Origin: Platanthera guangdongensis
Taxonomy: Eukaryota; Streptophyta; Magnoliopsida; Asparagales; Orchidaceae
DNA: 64,000 nt
Direction of reading: 5' to 3'
NCBI GenBank assembly: GCA_039583875.1
Contig: CM077158.1
Span: 237,638,453 to 237,702,452 of the forward strand
Numbering within the stretch: the first letter of the stretch is position 1; each line of letters starts with the position of its first letter. The notes below the pieces were generated by a model. It did not search any database. It saw nothing but the letters and a program-made list of their open reading frames with translations, and had not been told where the DNA came from. Position numbers and translations under genes: made by a program. Positions 11,374 to 21,078 of the stretch are shown piece after piece.

Positions 11374-11820
11374 GTGTCGACACATAGACAAGTCTATGTT
11401 GACACAGAATAGTGGTGTCAACACTTCAGGAAAAAGGTGTCGACACATCCAGGATGTTGGTGTCGACACTTCAGAATGTTAGTGTCGACACATGTCAAGT
11501 AGGTGTCGACACATCCAATATGGTGTCGACACTTAAGTTTTACTCAGAATTTTCTAAGTAAAGTCTCGACAATGTGTCGAGATATGTTGTGTCGACACAT
11601 AACCAAGTGTCGACACATAAAATCTGTTGACTAAACTTGTGTCGACACATATGTGTCGAGACATTATAAGTCAGTGTCGACACTTATTGCCAGTGTCGAC
11701 ACATTTTAAGTTAGCTGTCCCGCCTGTTCATCTTCAAAATCAGAAAGGTATAAATAGGGTTCTGTCTTTGTTTGTCGACACGCTTTCAAAGTTTCGAGAC
11801 CAAAACTACTGTGTCGACAC
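11374..11820. repeat. Internal GTGTCGACAC palindrome block between pol and the extra frame
   Basis: About a dozen exact GTGTCGACAC sites and several variants lie in the 450 bp after pol and just before the extra reading frame. Their spacers differ from those of the LTRs: CACATCCA and CACTTCAG are common here, and AGGAGCT is absent. This block is therefore not a simple copy of the LTR array. Confidence 0.9.
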
Positions 11821-11854
11821 CTCTCTTTTCTAAAGACAAATTCTATAAACCCTA

Positions 11855-14695
11855 ATGGCACCTAAGCTTGAGGAGAACGTTAACGAAGGCTATGAGCTTG
11901 TGCGCGGCGCGTTTGACGATACTGATCAAGAAATCAGGGCCGTAGTAACCCTAGTCGCCGATTCAGGGTTAGAGTACTTAGTTTCTGAACCAACTAAGAT
12001 ATGGAAGAAGGAGGTGCTTGAATTTCTGAATGGAGCTGCAGTAGATGAATCTGGATACAAAATCAAATCCAGAGTTCATGGAGAAAAGGTTAAGGTAACC
12101 CCAAAAAGTCTGAGGAAGATTCTTCAATTGCCAAGAACTCAAGATGAAGAAGAGGTGACTGCTTCAAAGACCAGAGAAGCTCTTACCTGGTGTGGACTAG
12201 ATCCAAAGATGAAGATAGGATCTATTTTCAACAGAAAAGGCATGAATAATCAAGGGAAGTTCATGTCTGAGATAGTGGGAAAAGTCTTGCTCAGCAAACC
12301 TGGAGGGCATGACAGAGTGTCTGCCTATATGTTTGGAATCATGACAAGGATCATATTCACTCTGAAAATAGACTGGTCAATAGTGGTTTTTGATAAGATC
12401 AAGGAGAGCTTGAAGAAGCCCAATCTGGGCAGAATCATCAGTCTCTACCTAGCTGGTACCATACCAGAGGTAATGAATACTGCTGCAGGCAGCAAGATAA
12501 ATCACATGAGGAAGATGGATCTAAGGATCTTTTCAAGATGGGACAGGGTGTTGTCCAAGGAAATGCCAACACCAGAGAAGACAGTTACTGAGAAAGTCAC
12601 TCCTCCTAAGAAGAAAAGAAAGATAGCTCCTGTGGCACAAGAGTCCTCCAGCAGTTCTGGGAGTGAAGAACAGGTTGTTTTCACTCCTGATGATCATGAG
12701 GAAGTGCCTGCAGTGAAGTCTCCTGCTCCTCCAGCTGATGCTGAGATCCAGGGGGAGCTGCCTCCAGCTAGCCCCATCCACAGGGATCAAAGCCAGGGGG
12801 AGCCTCCAGTTGTAGAAGCACCATCTACACTGGACAGTGAGTAAGCCACAACCATCATTCAAGAGGTACTCACTGACCTGAAAACTTTAGAATATCTTAT
12901 AGAAGATGCTGATTTGTCTGATGTTCCTCAGCAAACACAGCTGCCTAGTCAAGTTCCAGATGTTGTTAGAGAAGACACATCTGCTGTACAAGAAGAGATT
13001 CATGCTCCTGTAGTTGAAGAACAAAGAATGTCTCCAGCTTCTTCACCCCCTGAATACACAATGGAAGACTTGTTCCTAAATCTGGATCAAGCAAATTTTG
13101 ACAAGGAAATTGATGCTGCTGAAGGAGAGAATGCTGCTGCTGAGTGGGAGCAAATGCAAGTTCTGGAGGAGCCTATAAGGCAAGAAACTGAGAAGGCACA
13201 AGATGTGCAAGCTGACAAGCTTCAAAGCCCTAAGGAGAGGGTTGACATTGCCAGCACATCTGCCTCTGAAGATGAGGAGACTGCAAGGGCAAGGAAAAAG
13301 AAACTCCATGTATTCAAGAGAAGGAGCCAGAGTTACAAGAAGGCTCTGCAAACTGTAGCCCCACAGCCTATAGTTCAACAAGCTCCAATTGTTGATTATA
13401 GTGCTTTACTGATTGCACTGCAGATTAAAATGGATGAACAAAGAAAAACCATAGAGGCTTATGTTGATGCAGGGCACAGATCATTACAGTTTGATCTTGC
13501 CCAAGATATAAAATCTATAAGGTTTGAGATGAATCTCAACAAGAAAGAGATGACAGACTGCTTCCACAAAGGTGGAAATGCAGTGGTGTATTTGGCAACA
13601 CACCAAGAGAAGATCAAGGCACAGGTGGATGATATAGCATTAAAACAAGGATATGTTCTTGAGAATCAATTAAGAATGAATGACAATTTGACTGAATCCC
13701 ACAATGCTATTGTCACTGAATTAAAGAATAAGGCTGCTGAACCCTCTACATCTACTGATGCTGCTAAAGTTAAATTTGATAAAGTCTTTCAAGAGGAAAT
13801 TACTGCTGTAAAGACTGCTATCCAAGCCTCCCAGAAGGTCATATCTGAACAACTTCAAAAGCTAAAACCTTATTTTAAAGATGGGATCAGGTACTTGGAC
13901 AGTCAGATCAGATTTCAAAAGGATGATGTCAGAGATCACATGACTAGAGAAGTCATAAAGGGGGAGAGAGTGTTAGTCAAGGCAAGTTCTGAGCATGCAA
14001 AATGGATATCAAATTCAATCAGGGCTACACTTGGATACCCTCCTCTGTGTGATGACCAAGATGTTGCTGAATCAGGCATTAACCCTGCTTATTTTGGAGG
14101 TGAGCAACCAGAAGTAGCTCAGGTCATTTATCCACCTCCAGACTTTGAAATGATTCAAGCAGATGTGAGCACAATGTATAGCCCACTTGAGGGCAAGGAC
14201 AATGTCCACATTGAAAAGGTTGTTCAACCTATATCTGAAGCTATGCAAGAGGCTCTACAAAAAGAAGAAGAGACAAGGTTGTCCAAAAAGAGGTTTAGGG
14301 AACAAGCAGAGCAAAGACCAGACTTTGAACAGTGGAGCCCTACATCTAGAAATATAATTTTAACTGCCTGGAAAGCTGCCAAAGACCATACTCATGACAG
14401 GAACAAGTGGTTCTCTGAAGCTGAATGGAGAAAACATGAAATAAGACAAGAAGCCATTGTTCAATTCAGAAGGAAGGCAAAGATGGGAAAGCTACCTCCT
14501 ACTGCAGTGGAGTCTAGCAAGTACTTCCCCAAGCCATATCACTATTTTGAGAGGCAGAAGATCAAAGCTGAAGAGCTTAAGAAGAAGGACTTGAAAGGAA
14601 AGAAGCATGCTGATGCTGAAACTGTTGATGCCCCTGTCAAAGCTCAAGTCCAAGCTGGCAAAGGCAAAGTAATTAAGGAGCCAGAGCAGAAATAG
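11855..14695 (+). pseudogene. Extra reading frame of the SIRE-type element, about 946 codons, one stop
   Basis: A single frame runs from ATG at 11,855 to TAG at 14,695, broken only by TAA at 12,842-12,844. The neighbouring codons suggest a CAA to TAA change. Residues about 1-215 resemble the domain called putative plant transposon protein in many plant retroelements (EFLNGAAVDESGYKIKS, then VTPKSLRKILQLP). An acidic, Pro- and Ser-rich linker follows. Residues about 500-700 look coiled-coil-like and rich in Lys, Glu and Gln. The tail is strongly basic. I see no signal peptide or membrane segment, so the envelope-like label used for SIRE elements is not supported here. Its role is unknown. Confidence 0.75.
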
Positions 14696-14980
14696 ATTAA
14701 GAGTTTTCTTGAAGTTTATGTTGTAATCTTTTGGATGTAACATATTTAGTAAACTTCTGAAAATGTATAAGACAGATATTAGAACAATATATGATTCATA
14801 TATTTCATGTTTGTTCTGTGAATGTGTCTATTTCTTATTTGTTCTGTGCTGATGAATGTGTATACATGTGTGATTTAATACATGTTATGTTTACCCTGCT
14901 GAATATAATCTGCTTTACATCATTTTGTAATTTTTAATTATGAATGGTGTATATCATTGACTAAGGGTTATGACTTCTCC

Positions 14981-14994
14981 AAATAGGGTGAGAT
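14981..14994 (+). other. Polypurine tract of the SIRE-type element
   Basis: AAATAGGGTGAGAT lies directly before the 3' LTR, where plus-strand DNA synthesis is primed. The GGTGAGATTGTTGG junction is typical of this lineage, but two T bases interrupt the purines. The stretch from 14,696 to 14,980 is AT-rich and holds no recognisable gene. Confidence 0.65.
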
Positions 14995-17115
14995 TGTTGG
15001 GTACATTGGTCAAATGTACCTGATTTGAAGAAGCCTCACCCAACTCAATGATATACATCATAATGTATTTGATGTATGTTGAGTTTACTTGTGCAGGTTA
15101 AGTAATCACTGAACTGAAGCAAAAAGTTTCTAAGTCCATGTGTCGACACCCAGAGGGAAAGTGTCGACACTCAAGAAAGCTTGTGTCGACACCCAGACAA
15201 GCAGTGTCGACACTTGGAGTCATTGTGTCGACACCTGGGATGCAGAGTCGACACCAGACAGAAAGTGTCGACACAAGGAGCTGTGTCGACACTCAGTAAA
15301 GAAAAGTGCAGACAGAAAGTGTCGACAAAAGGAGCTGTGTCGACACCCAGTGAAGCTGAGTCTACACCAAGAAAGTGTCGACACTTGGAGCTGTGTCGAC
15401 ACTCAGCAAAAGTCTGCAGAGACTAAGTACAAGTGTTGACACTCAACACAATGTGTCAGCACTAAGCAGAAGAGTCAGCACTTGAAGTAAGTGTCGACAC
15501 CCAGCACAATGTGTCGACACTCAACAGAAGAGTCAGCATTTGAAGTATGTGTCGACACCCAGAACAATGTGTCGACACACAGCTGAAGACTCAACACTTG
15601 AAGAAAGTGTCGACACAAGGAGCTGTGTCGACACTTAGCAAAGAACAGAATTATTTCCAAAATATTCTAAGTACAAGTGTCGACACTAAAGGAATGTGTC
15701 GACACTCAGCTGAAGTCTCAACAGAAGAATCAAGTGTCGACACAAGGAGCTGTGTCGACACTCAGCAAGAATCAACATAGAAGACTATGTGTCGACACCA
15801 AGAAGCAGTGTCGACACTTAACAGATACAACACAAGAAGTTGTGTCGACACAAAGGTGATGTGTCGGCACTTAGAAGAATACAGCTAAAGAAAGAAGATG
15901 AAGTACTTGTGTCGACACTCAATTTCAGTGTCGACACATGAAGAAGAATCTGGGTCGAGACATACAAGAAGTTGTGTCGACACCTTGTAGACTTGTGTCG
16001 ACACTTACACAGCATGTGTCGACACTTGGACTATAAGTGTCGACACTTAAAGACAGAGAGTCTCGACACTATCAGACAGTTAGAGATTTTCAAGAAATGA
16101 CTGGATGACTTGACAGCTGCCGTTCCAGCCGGTCTACAGCACCTGTCAGAGATATCAGAAGTCAGTTATGGACCGGATCAGCCGGTTACCATGAAGAAGG
16201 CCTATAAATAGGCACCTACAGTTTACAGAAACTGTTGATCAACTGGTTCAGATTATTATTGAACAAGTCATTGAAGTGGTACACAAAGTATCAACACAAG
16301 AAGATCTTGCAGTTCAAGTGCATATCTAAGAAGTTGGAGAGAGAGGGCTCCATCCAAGAAATCAGCCTCTGGAACTAGGCTGAGAAGAAGGATTCAGATT
16401 CATTCTGGATCTTAAGTGGCAGAGGTCAAGGAACTACTGCAGGAGGATTCAGTCTTATTCAGTTCTACTCAAGAAGCTTTGAAGAAAGCTAAGTCAGATT
16501 GAATCCAGCCGAGTTCTTCCAAGAACTCATCAAGAAACTCTCAACTCCCCTCTTTTATTTCTGAGTTGCTGAGTTAGTATTTGTAATACATTTTTATCTT
16601 GTAGGATCCTTTGGATCTGAGTGAATTGTAAGCCTATAATTATAAAGGCTGAGGGTAGGGCTTGAGAGCCTGAGTGTAGGAGATTGAGATCTCTGAGTGT
16701 AGGCCTTGTTGGCTGAGTGTAGGCCTTGGTTAGCTGAGTGTAGGCCTTGGTTGGCTGAGTGTAGGCCTTGATTGGCTGAGTGTAGGCTTTGGGATAAAGC
16801 TGAGTTGTAAGGCTTTGGGCCTGAGGTGTAGGAACCAATTTGGGTTCTGAGACAGTGGAGGAGTTTGGCCGAATCTAGTACACTGCTAGATAGGCGAAGG
16901 GGGAAAGTGGATGTACCCATATCTTGGGGAACCACTATAAACCACTGTGTCTGATGTGGTGTGAATGATATTTGCTGTGTATGCTTAGTTATTGCTGTGA
17001 TAAAACAGTTAGTATTCTGTGATAAAACTGTTGGCTGCCATTAAAGTTTAAAAAGGATTAGGTCACCTATTCACCCCCCCCCCCCCCTCTAGGTGTTTAG
17101 GTACCATATCTTTCA
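14995..17115 (+). repeat. 3' LTR of SIRE-type copia element
   Basis: This is the direct repeat of 3,894-6,010, 2,121 bp long. It carries the same palindrome array, a TATA box at 16,203-16,210, the 22-23 bp repeats and a slightly longer poly-C tract. Most differences seen by eye are transitions. The TATA box here could start transcription outward into 17,116 and beyond. Confidence 0.93.
15140..16069. repeat. GTGTCGACAC palindrome array of the 3' LTR
   Basis: This matches the array at 4,040-4,967 site for site with few changes. One variant of the 5' LTR (GTGTCGATAC) is perfect here, as is one GTGTCGGCAC, while a perfect site there is GTGTTGACAC here. The array is therefore drifting at single positions. 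Confidence 0.93.
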
Positions 17116-17571
17116 GAACCCTCGACGCAGGTCCTCGAAACTGTAGATCGAACTTGCCAGCAACTGGTGGAACCAGTCCCGCGCCTTCTCCTTCAACGTG
17201 ATGGCAAACAGCTGACACTTGAAGGCATCCGTCATCTGCCTTATCGAAACAACATCTTCAAATCATTGCACGTGTTGTACAGGGTCATCCTTCCCCGAGT
17301 AGTAGGACATGTCGGGCTCCCGGAACCCCTCCGGCACCGGGGCCGAGATGATGAGCTCACTGAAAGGGCCCTCGCCTCCTACCTGTCGAGAGGGCACGTC
17401 TCGCAGCCTCGGCTGGCTGGCCCGATCCGCAAGACCATGCCCAGGGAAGAGCTCTTGCACAATTGCCTTCCTCTCGCCAACTTCTGTCGGAATCTCCTTC
17501 CCGGGGCGCTGGCCTAGGAAGAGCTCTCGCGCGGCTGCGTCCCTCTCGCCAACCTCCGTCGGGACCTCCTT
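17116..17571 (-). pseudogene. Gypsy gag, N-terminal part (Tat), between two insertions
   Basis: On the minus strand it reads VPEGFREPDMSYYSG and then a capsid start, with degraded codons. It ends exactly at the target duplication of the copia element. Translation would have continued at 3,893. The plus-strand copy at 21,500-21,690 has the same order. The 17,567-17,571 TCCTT is the target duplication of the solo LTR next to it. Confidence 0.75.
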
Positions 17572-19776
17572 TGTAACACCCCCTATCCGTCGCATAGATA
17601 TAGCAGAAGGTACGGTCGGGGCCCGACGCCATATACCACAGACAGACCAGGCGGTTACTCATGGAAACCATCCAACCAATCAACGTCTTACACAGAGCAT
17701 TCTAGCGGAAGCAGTTTATAAAAGTTGTAACAAAGAACCCAGCATTAAAGCATGAATGTCCACTAACCAAAATAGGAATGTATACAAAATACCAACATAA
17801 GCCTTAAGGCCTTACAAAATGTTTCACTTGATATTACATGATTTACAAACCACGGCACGCAGGCCGGTCATACATGAATAAAACAGTAAACACTTCCATT
17901 TGGGCCTTCGAGGGCCGGCTTCGCAAAAAGGGCTTTAGCCCGCTATTGACCGCTTGGTCCCGCAGCACCTGCAAGCAACAAACCACCGCACGGTGGCAAA
18001 ACAAGGCAACGGTCAGCAATGCTGACCAAATTATAACGATCTCGCCCCCAACTTGGGGCGGCGATGCTCCTTCCCTGCATTTCATTAGTATAAGCGAGCA
18101 ATATATATATAGTCATTCCATCACAGACGTTGGCTCGCACGGCCACACGCCGCGTGCTCTCAGGGCACATTCTTGGTGAACCGGTCGATGTCACGTCAAT
18201 TAAAGCCATAGACATTCCGGACTCACCACCGCCACTAAGACGACCAAACCTATGAGCAATTTGTCTTCTTGGCCTGGGTCACGACAATTAAAGTCATCGA
18301 CCGCCAAAGACCTTAATCTATGCCAACGGCAAGTGTCACGTGCCTTTAGGTCTCTTTAACCGAACGACATAGAACAGGTACGGTTCCATCTAACCCGTGC
18401 TCACATCGCAACGACAATTTAAGCCAAATGCGCGGGTCAAACTTCCACCGAGTCCCATTTCCATCACAAGTCACATAACCCGGTTATGTTCAAGTTGGCT
18501 CTCAGGCCACCAAGTTGGCAAGATCTCGTATCCGCCCAGTTTTCCGGGTGCACCTTTGGGTTAGTCCCCAAGGCTCCCTGCTGCAATCTACCGTGTAGAA
18601 AACCCGAAAAACAATCAATAGCACGGAGTCTTCTCCGGCATTTATGCAATGCAACATCACCGATCCAGACCAACATGTCCGGGTAGGCTTCACACATCAT
18701 GCCTATGTCCGTTCTCGCTTACGGACTCTAAACAACGGGGACTTCACATATCTACCCGAAGGAACGCCTCCAACTCTCCGCAAACTCGCGAGAGCGGGCT
18801 TCCTATGCAAAGAAAGAGAGCTACTCATGCTCAAGATGAGGATCGTTACCTTAGCGTTCCTCTTTGGCGCCATTGAAAAGTAATCGGATGAAAAGCACCG
18901 CACTAGCTTTGCCTCTGTGGATCCGGAGTCGGCTCGCGATTCGGAGATTCGAAGCTCTTCCAATGGCCGGATTTAGCTCCTTCTTCCTTCCTTGGCTCTC
19001 CTCTCTCTCTAAGGTTTTAGAAAGATGATAACTTAAGAAAAGTGAGGGTTTCTAAGTCCAAACCCGGGTATATCCCTTCAGGAACAACCCCCAGCCGTTG
19101 GATCTCAAAATAAGGAAACGAACGGCTTTGATTCGGGACTGAAATGCCCAATCTGGACCGAACACGGCCTGGCACACGCCCGTGTCCAGGGCCGTGTGCC
19201 TCATTCGCCGTCAAAATCGGCTCGCCTGGAACCTCACACGGGTATCGAACACGCCCGTGTTCGAGCTGACACGCTCGTGTTCCACCTGACACGGCCATGT
19301 GGCCGGCCGTGTACCCCCATCATTTTTCCCCGAAATCAACCCGAGCACTGCACGGGTTCTAGGACACGCCCGTGTCCTTACCCGTGTCACCTCAACACGC
19401 CTGGACCCCAGGCCGTGTACACGGTCTCGACACTCGACATTTTGTCGAGAGAAGATCGTCGACCTGATGACACGGCCTTGGACACGCCCGTGTCCTAGGC
19501 CGTGTGTCTTGTCTCGACACAATGTCGAGACCAAAGTGTCGACTCCCCGGGACGAGTGTCGACACGGGTCGACACGCCCTGTGACACGCCCGTGTCGCAG
19601 GCCGTGTGCCATGTCTCGACACTTTGTCGAACGCAGAGTGTCGACTTCGCGGCTAAGTGTCGACACGGGTCGACACGCCCTGCGACACGCCCGTGTCCCA
19701 GGCCGTGTGCCTGCAGCCCGAACCCAAACTGGCCCAAAACGCCCCCCTTCGCTCCTTTGAGTTTCGGGGCATTACA
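17572..19776 (-). mobile_element. Solo LTR of a gypsy element, 2.2 kb
   Basis: It begins TGTAACACCCCC, ends GGGGCATTACA, and has a perfect 5-bp target duplication TCCTT (17,567-17,571 and 19,777-19,781). Nothing inside codes for protein. Such solo LTRs arise when the two LTRs of an element recombine. Terminal sequence and motif content match the LTR at 26,412-28,599, which belongs to a minus-strand element with a chromovirus-like gag. The orientation is taken from that copy. Confidence 0.88.
19171..19716. repeat. Mixed ACACG/CGTGT and TGTCGACA palindromes in the solo LTR
   Basis: Many copies of CACGCCCGTGTC and ACACGGCC..GGCCGTGT are mixed with GTGTCGACAC and GTCTCGACAC. A larger unit of roughly 120 bp, carrying GTGTCGACACGGGTCGACAC, is present twice (about 19,550-19,610 and 19,655-19,715). 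The whole stretch is GC-rich and strongly self-complementary. Confidence 0.85.
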
Positions 19777-19781
19777 TCCTT

Positions 19782-20049
19782 CCTGGGGAGCTGCCCAGGA
19801 GCGTTCTCGCCCAAGAGCGGGATCGCCTCCACCAGGACCTGAGGCGTTGCTCACTCGCTCCTTGCCGAGAAGGCTAAGCTGATGGTCTGCAAGACCTCTC
19901 GCCTGAAGTCCTCCAGCATCTTTCTCGTCGCCTCCTCTCCTCGGGAGGGGGAACCTCCTGAACCAGATCCTTCACCTTCACCTCATACCATCGGACCAAA
20001 CTCAAAACTTTCTTGTATCGGCTACCTTCCACGCTCACCGCACCAGAAC
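19782..20049 (-). pseudogene. Start of Tat gag and primer-site region
   Basis: On the minus strand, just after the LTR end at 20,050, is TGGTGCGGTGAGCGTGGA. The same position after the plus-strand LTR at 21,078 has TGGTGCGGTGAACGTGGA, so this conserved block is the likely primer binding site. I did not identify the tRNA. The gag leader follows and resembles 21,089-21,260 on the other strand. Confidence 0.6.
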
Positions 20050-20530
20050 TGTTGAAGCCAAAATTTGACTTCGACGGAAGTTCAAAAATAGGGGCGTAGC
20101 TAACACCTACTCGTCCCAAGCTCTAACCTTCGACTGGTTGTGAAGGACTAGAAACTGACCCAAAGCCTCAGTAGGGAGGTCCACCGCTTATCCGGAAGAT
20201 CTCTGAGAGCTTCCCCTTCAAAGCCAAAAGCTGGGTTTGGAGCTCCTCAGAAAGCACAAGAAAACTCTTAAAATCCCGAGAAAAAAAGGTGCTTCTGAAG
20301 AACTCCTATGGGCCTATTTATAGTTTTCTGAGTTTGAACTACCAATAACCAAACTAAACCGACCTGAAATTACCAAAATACCCCTGGTTGGGTCTTCCAA
20401 CAGCCAAACTCCGTTGTTCTGAAGAGTTATATGCAGACCACCAAGGGCAAAAGGGTAAAATTACCCGGGGTAGAAGAGTAAAATCCCCCATGGGTATAGA
20501 AATATAAAAACGGTCTTCTTTCTATATGGC
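20050..20530 (-). repeat. Tat-type LTR, minus orientation (far end uncertain)
   Basis: The inner end is fixed by TGTTGAAGCC at 20,050 (reverse of an LTR ending in CA). A block with GGAAGATCTCTGAGAG matches, in inverse orientation, the plus-strand LTR near 20,920. Where this LTR stops and the next one begins could not be decided; 20,530 is a guess. Confidence 0.5.
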
Positions 20531-21078
20531 CAGTAGGGAAGCACTCAGCGGCGAGACGAGCCCTCCTGCTCGTCTCGCAGACATCCTTCGCTATGGGGCC
20601 CTCTCGCCGCTATGGGCCTACTCGCGTCCCAAAAGGGCGTCCCGCCCACTGCAAGGACCACCCGCCCCGCCTCCTGCGAGTGGACCACGTGGTCCCACTT
20701 CCTGCGAGTGGACCACGTGGTCCCGCTCGCCTATCCAGGACCTCTCGCCAGCCTCTATTGTTCGCACCCTGAGGGCCTCTCGCGAGCCCGAGGTTGTACA
20801 AGACCCTTAAGGGCGCCTTTGGAGAATATCGATTTTTTCCTTTCTCCCTCCTCTGGTCTGCTTTGGCTGGCTTACAGAGCCTTCCAAGTTGCCCAACCTA
20901 GTTTTGGCTTGGGAGGGGAAGTTCCTTTGGATCTTCCGGTGTGTGGCGGGACCTCCATATTATAGCTCAGGATATGTTCTGTTGTTCAGAGACTTTGGCC
21001 AGGAGTTCAGCTTTGGATAAGTAAGTGTAGGGTACCTCCTTTGCGTCCGAACTTTGAGACCGGGTAACAGTTTTAACA
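20531..21078 (+). repeat. Tat-type LTR, plus orientation
   Basis: The inner end at 21,078 (TTTTAACA, then the TGGTGCGGTG primer-site block) is well supported. Within it is a direct repeat, CTGCGAGTGGACCACGTGGT, twice at about 20,678-20,724. The left edge is approximate. Confidence 0.55.

Larger units (their letters stand above)
3894..17115 (+). mobile_element. Ty1/copia element, SIRE-type, nearly intact, 13.2 kb
   Basis: Two long LTRs of 2,117 and 2,121 bp begin TGTTGGG and end CTTTCA. They flank gag, pol and a long extra reading frame. The 5-bp target duplication GAACC is perfect (3,889-3,893 and 17,116-17,120) and lies in the gag of a Tat-type element. The primer site matches initiator tRNA-Met. 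Long LTRs, a gag with two zinc knuckles, gag and pol in one frame, and a large open frame after pol fit the SIRE/Maximus lineage. By eye the LTRs differ at roughly 1% of sites, so the insertion is young. Three internal stops suggest this copy cannot move by itself. Confidence 0.92.
264..20530 (-). mobile_element. Ty3/gypsy element, Tat-type, decayed and twice interrupted
   Basis: On the minus strand the order is LTR (20,530-20,050), primer-site region, gag (20,049-19,782, 17,571-17,116 and 3,893-2,850), protease, reverse transcriptase, RNase H and a second RNase H. It ends abruptly at 264 with no integrase. Two later insertions split gag, each with its own target duplication. The second, archaeal-type RNase H places it in the Tat/Ogre/Retand group. 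Many in-frame stops keep the original frame, so decay was mostly by point mutation. The right edge at 20,530 is approximate. Confidence 0.75.

Noticed and set aside
17838..18883. Several 60-110 residue frames in the left part of the solo LTR
   Set aside because: No domain, no consistent frame and no conservation with the related LTR at 26,412-28,599.
19196..19760. Arg/Pro-rich overlapping frames on both strands of the solo LTR
   Set aside because: They are produced by the palindromic ACACGCCCGTGT repeats, which are open in many frames.
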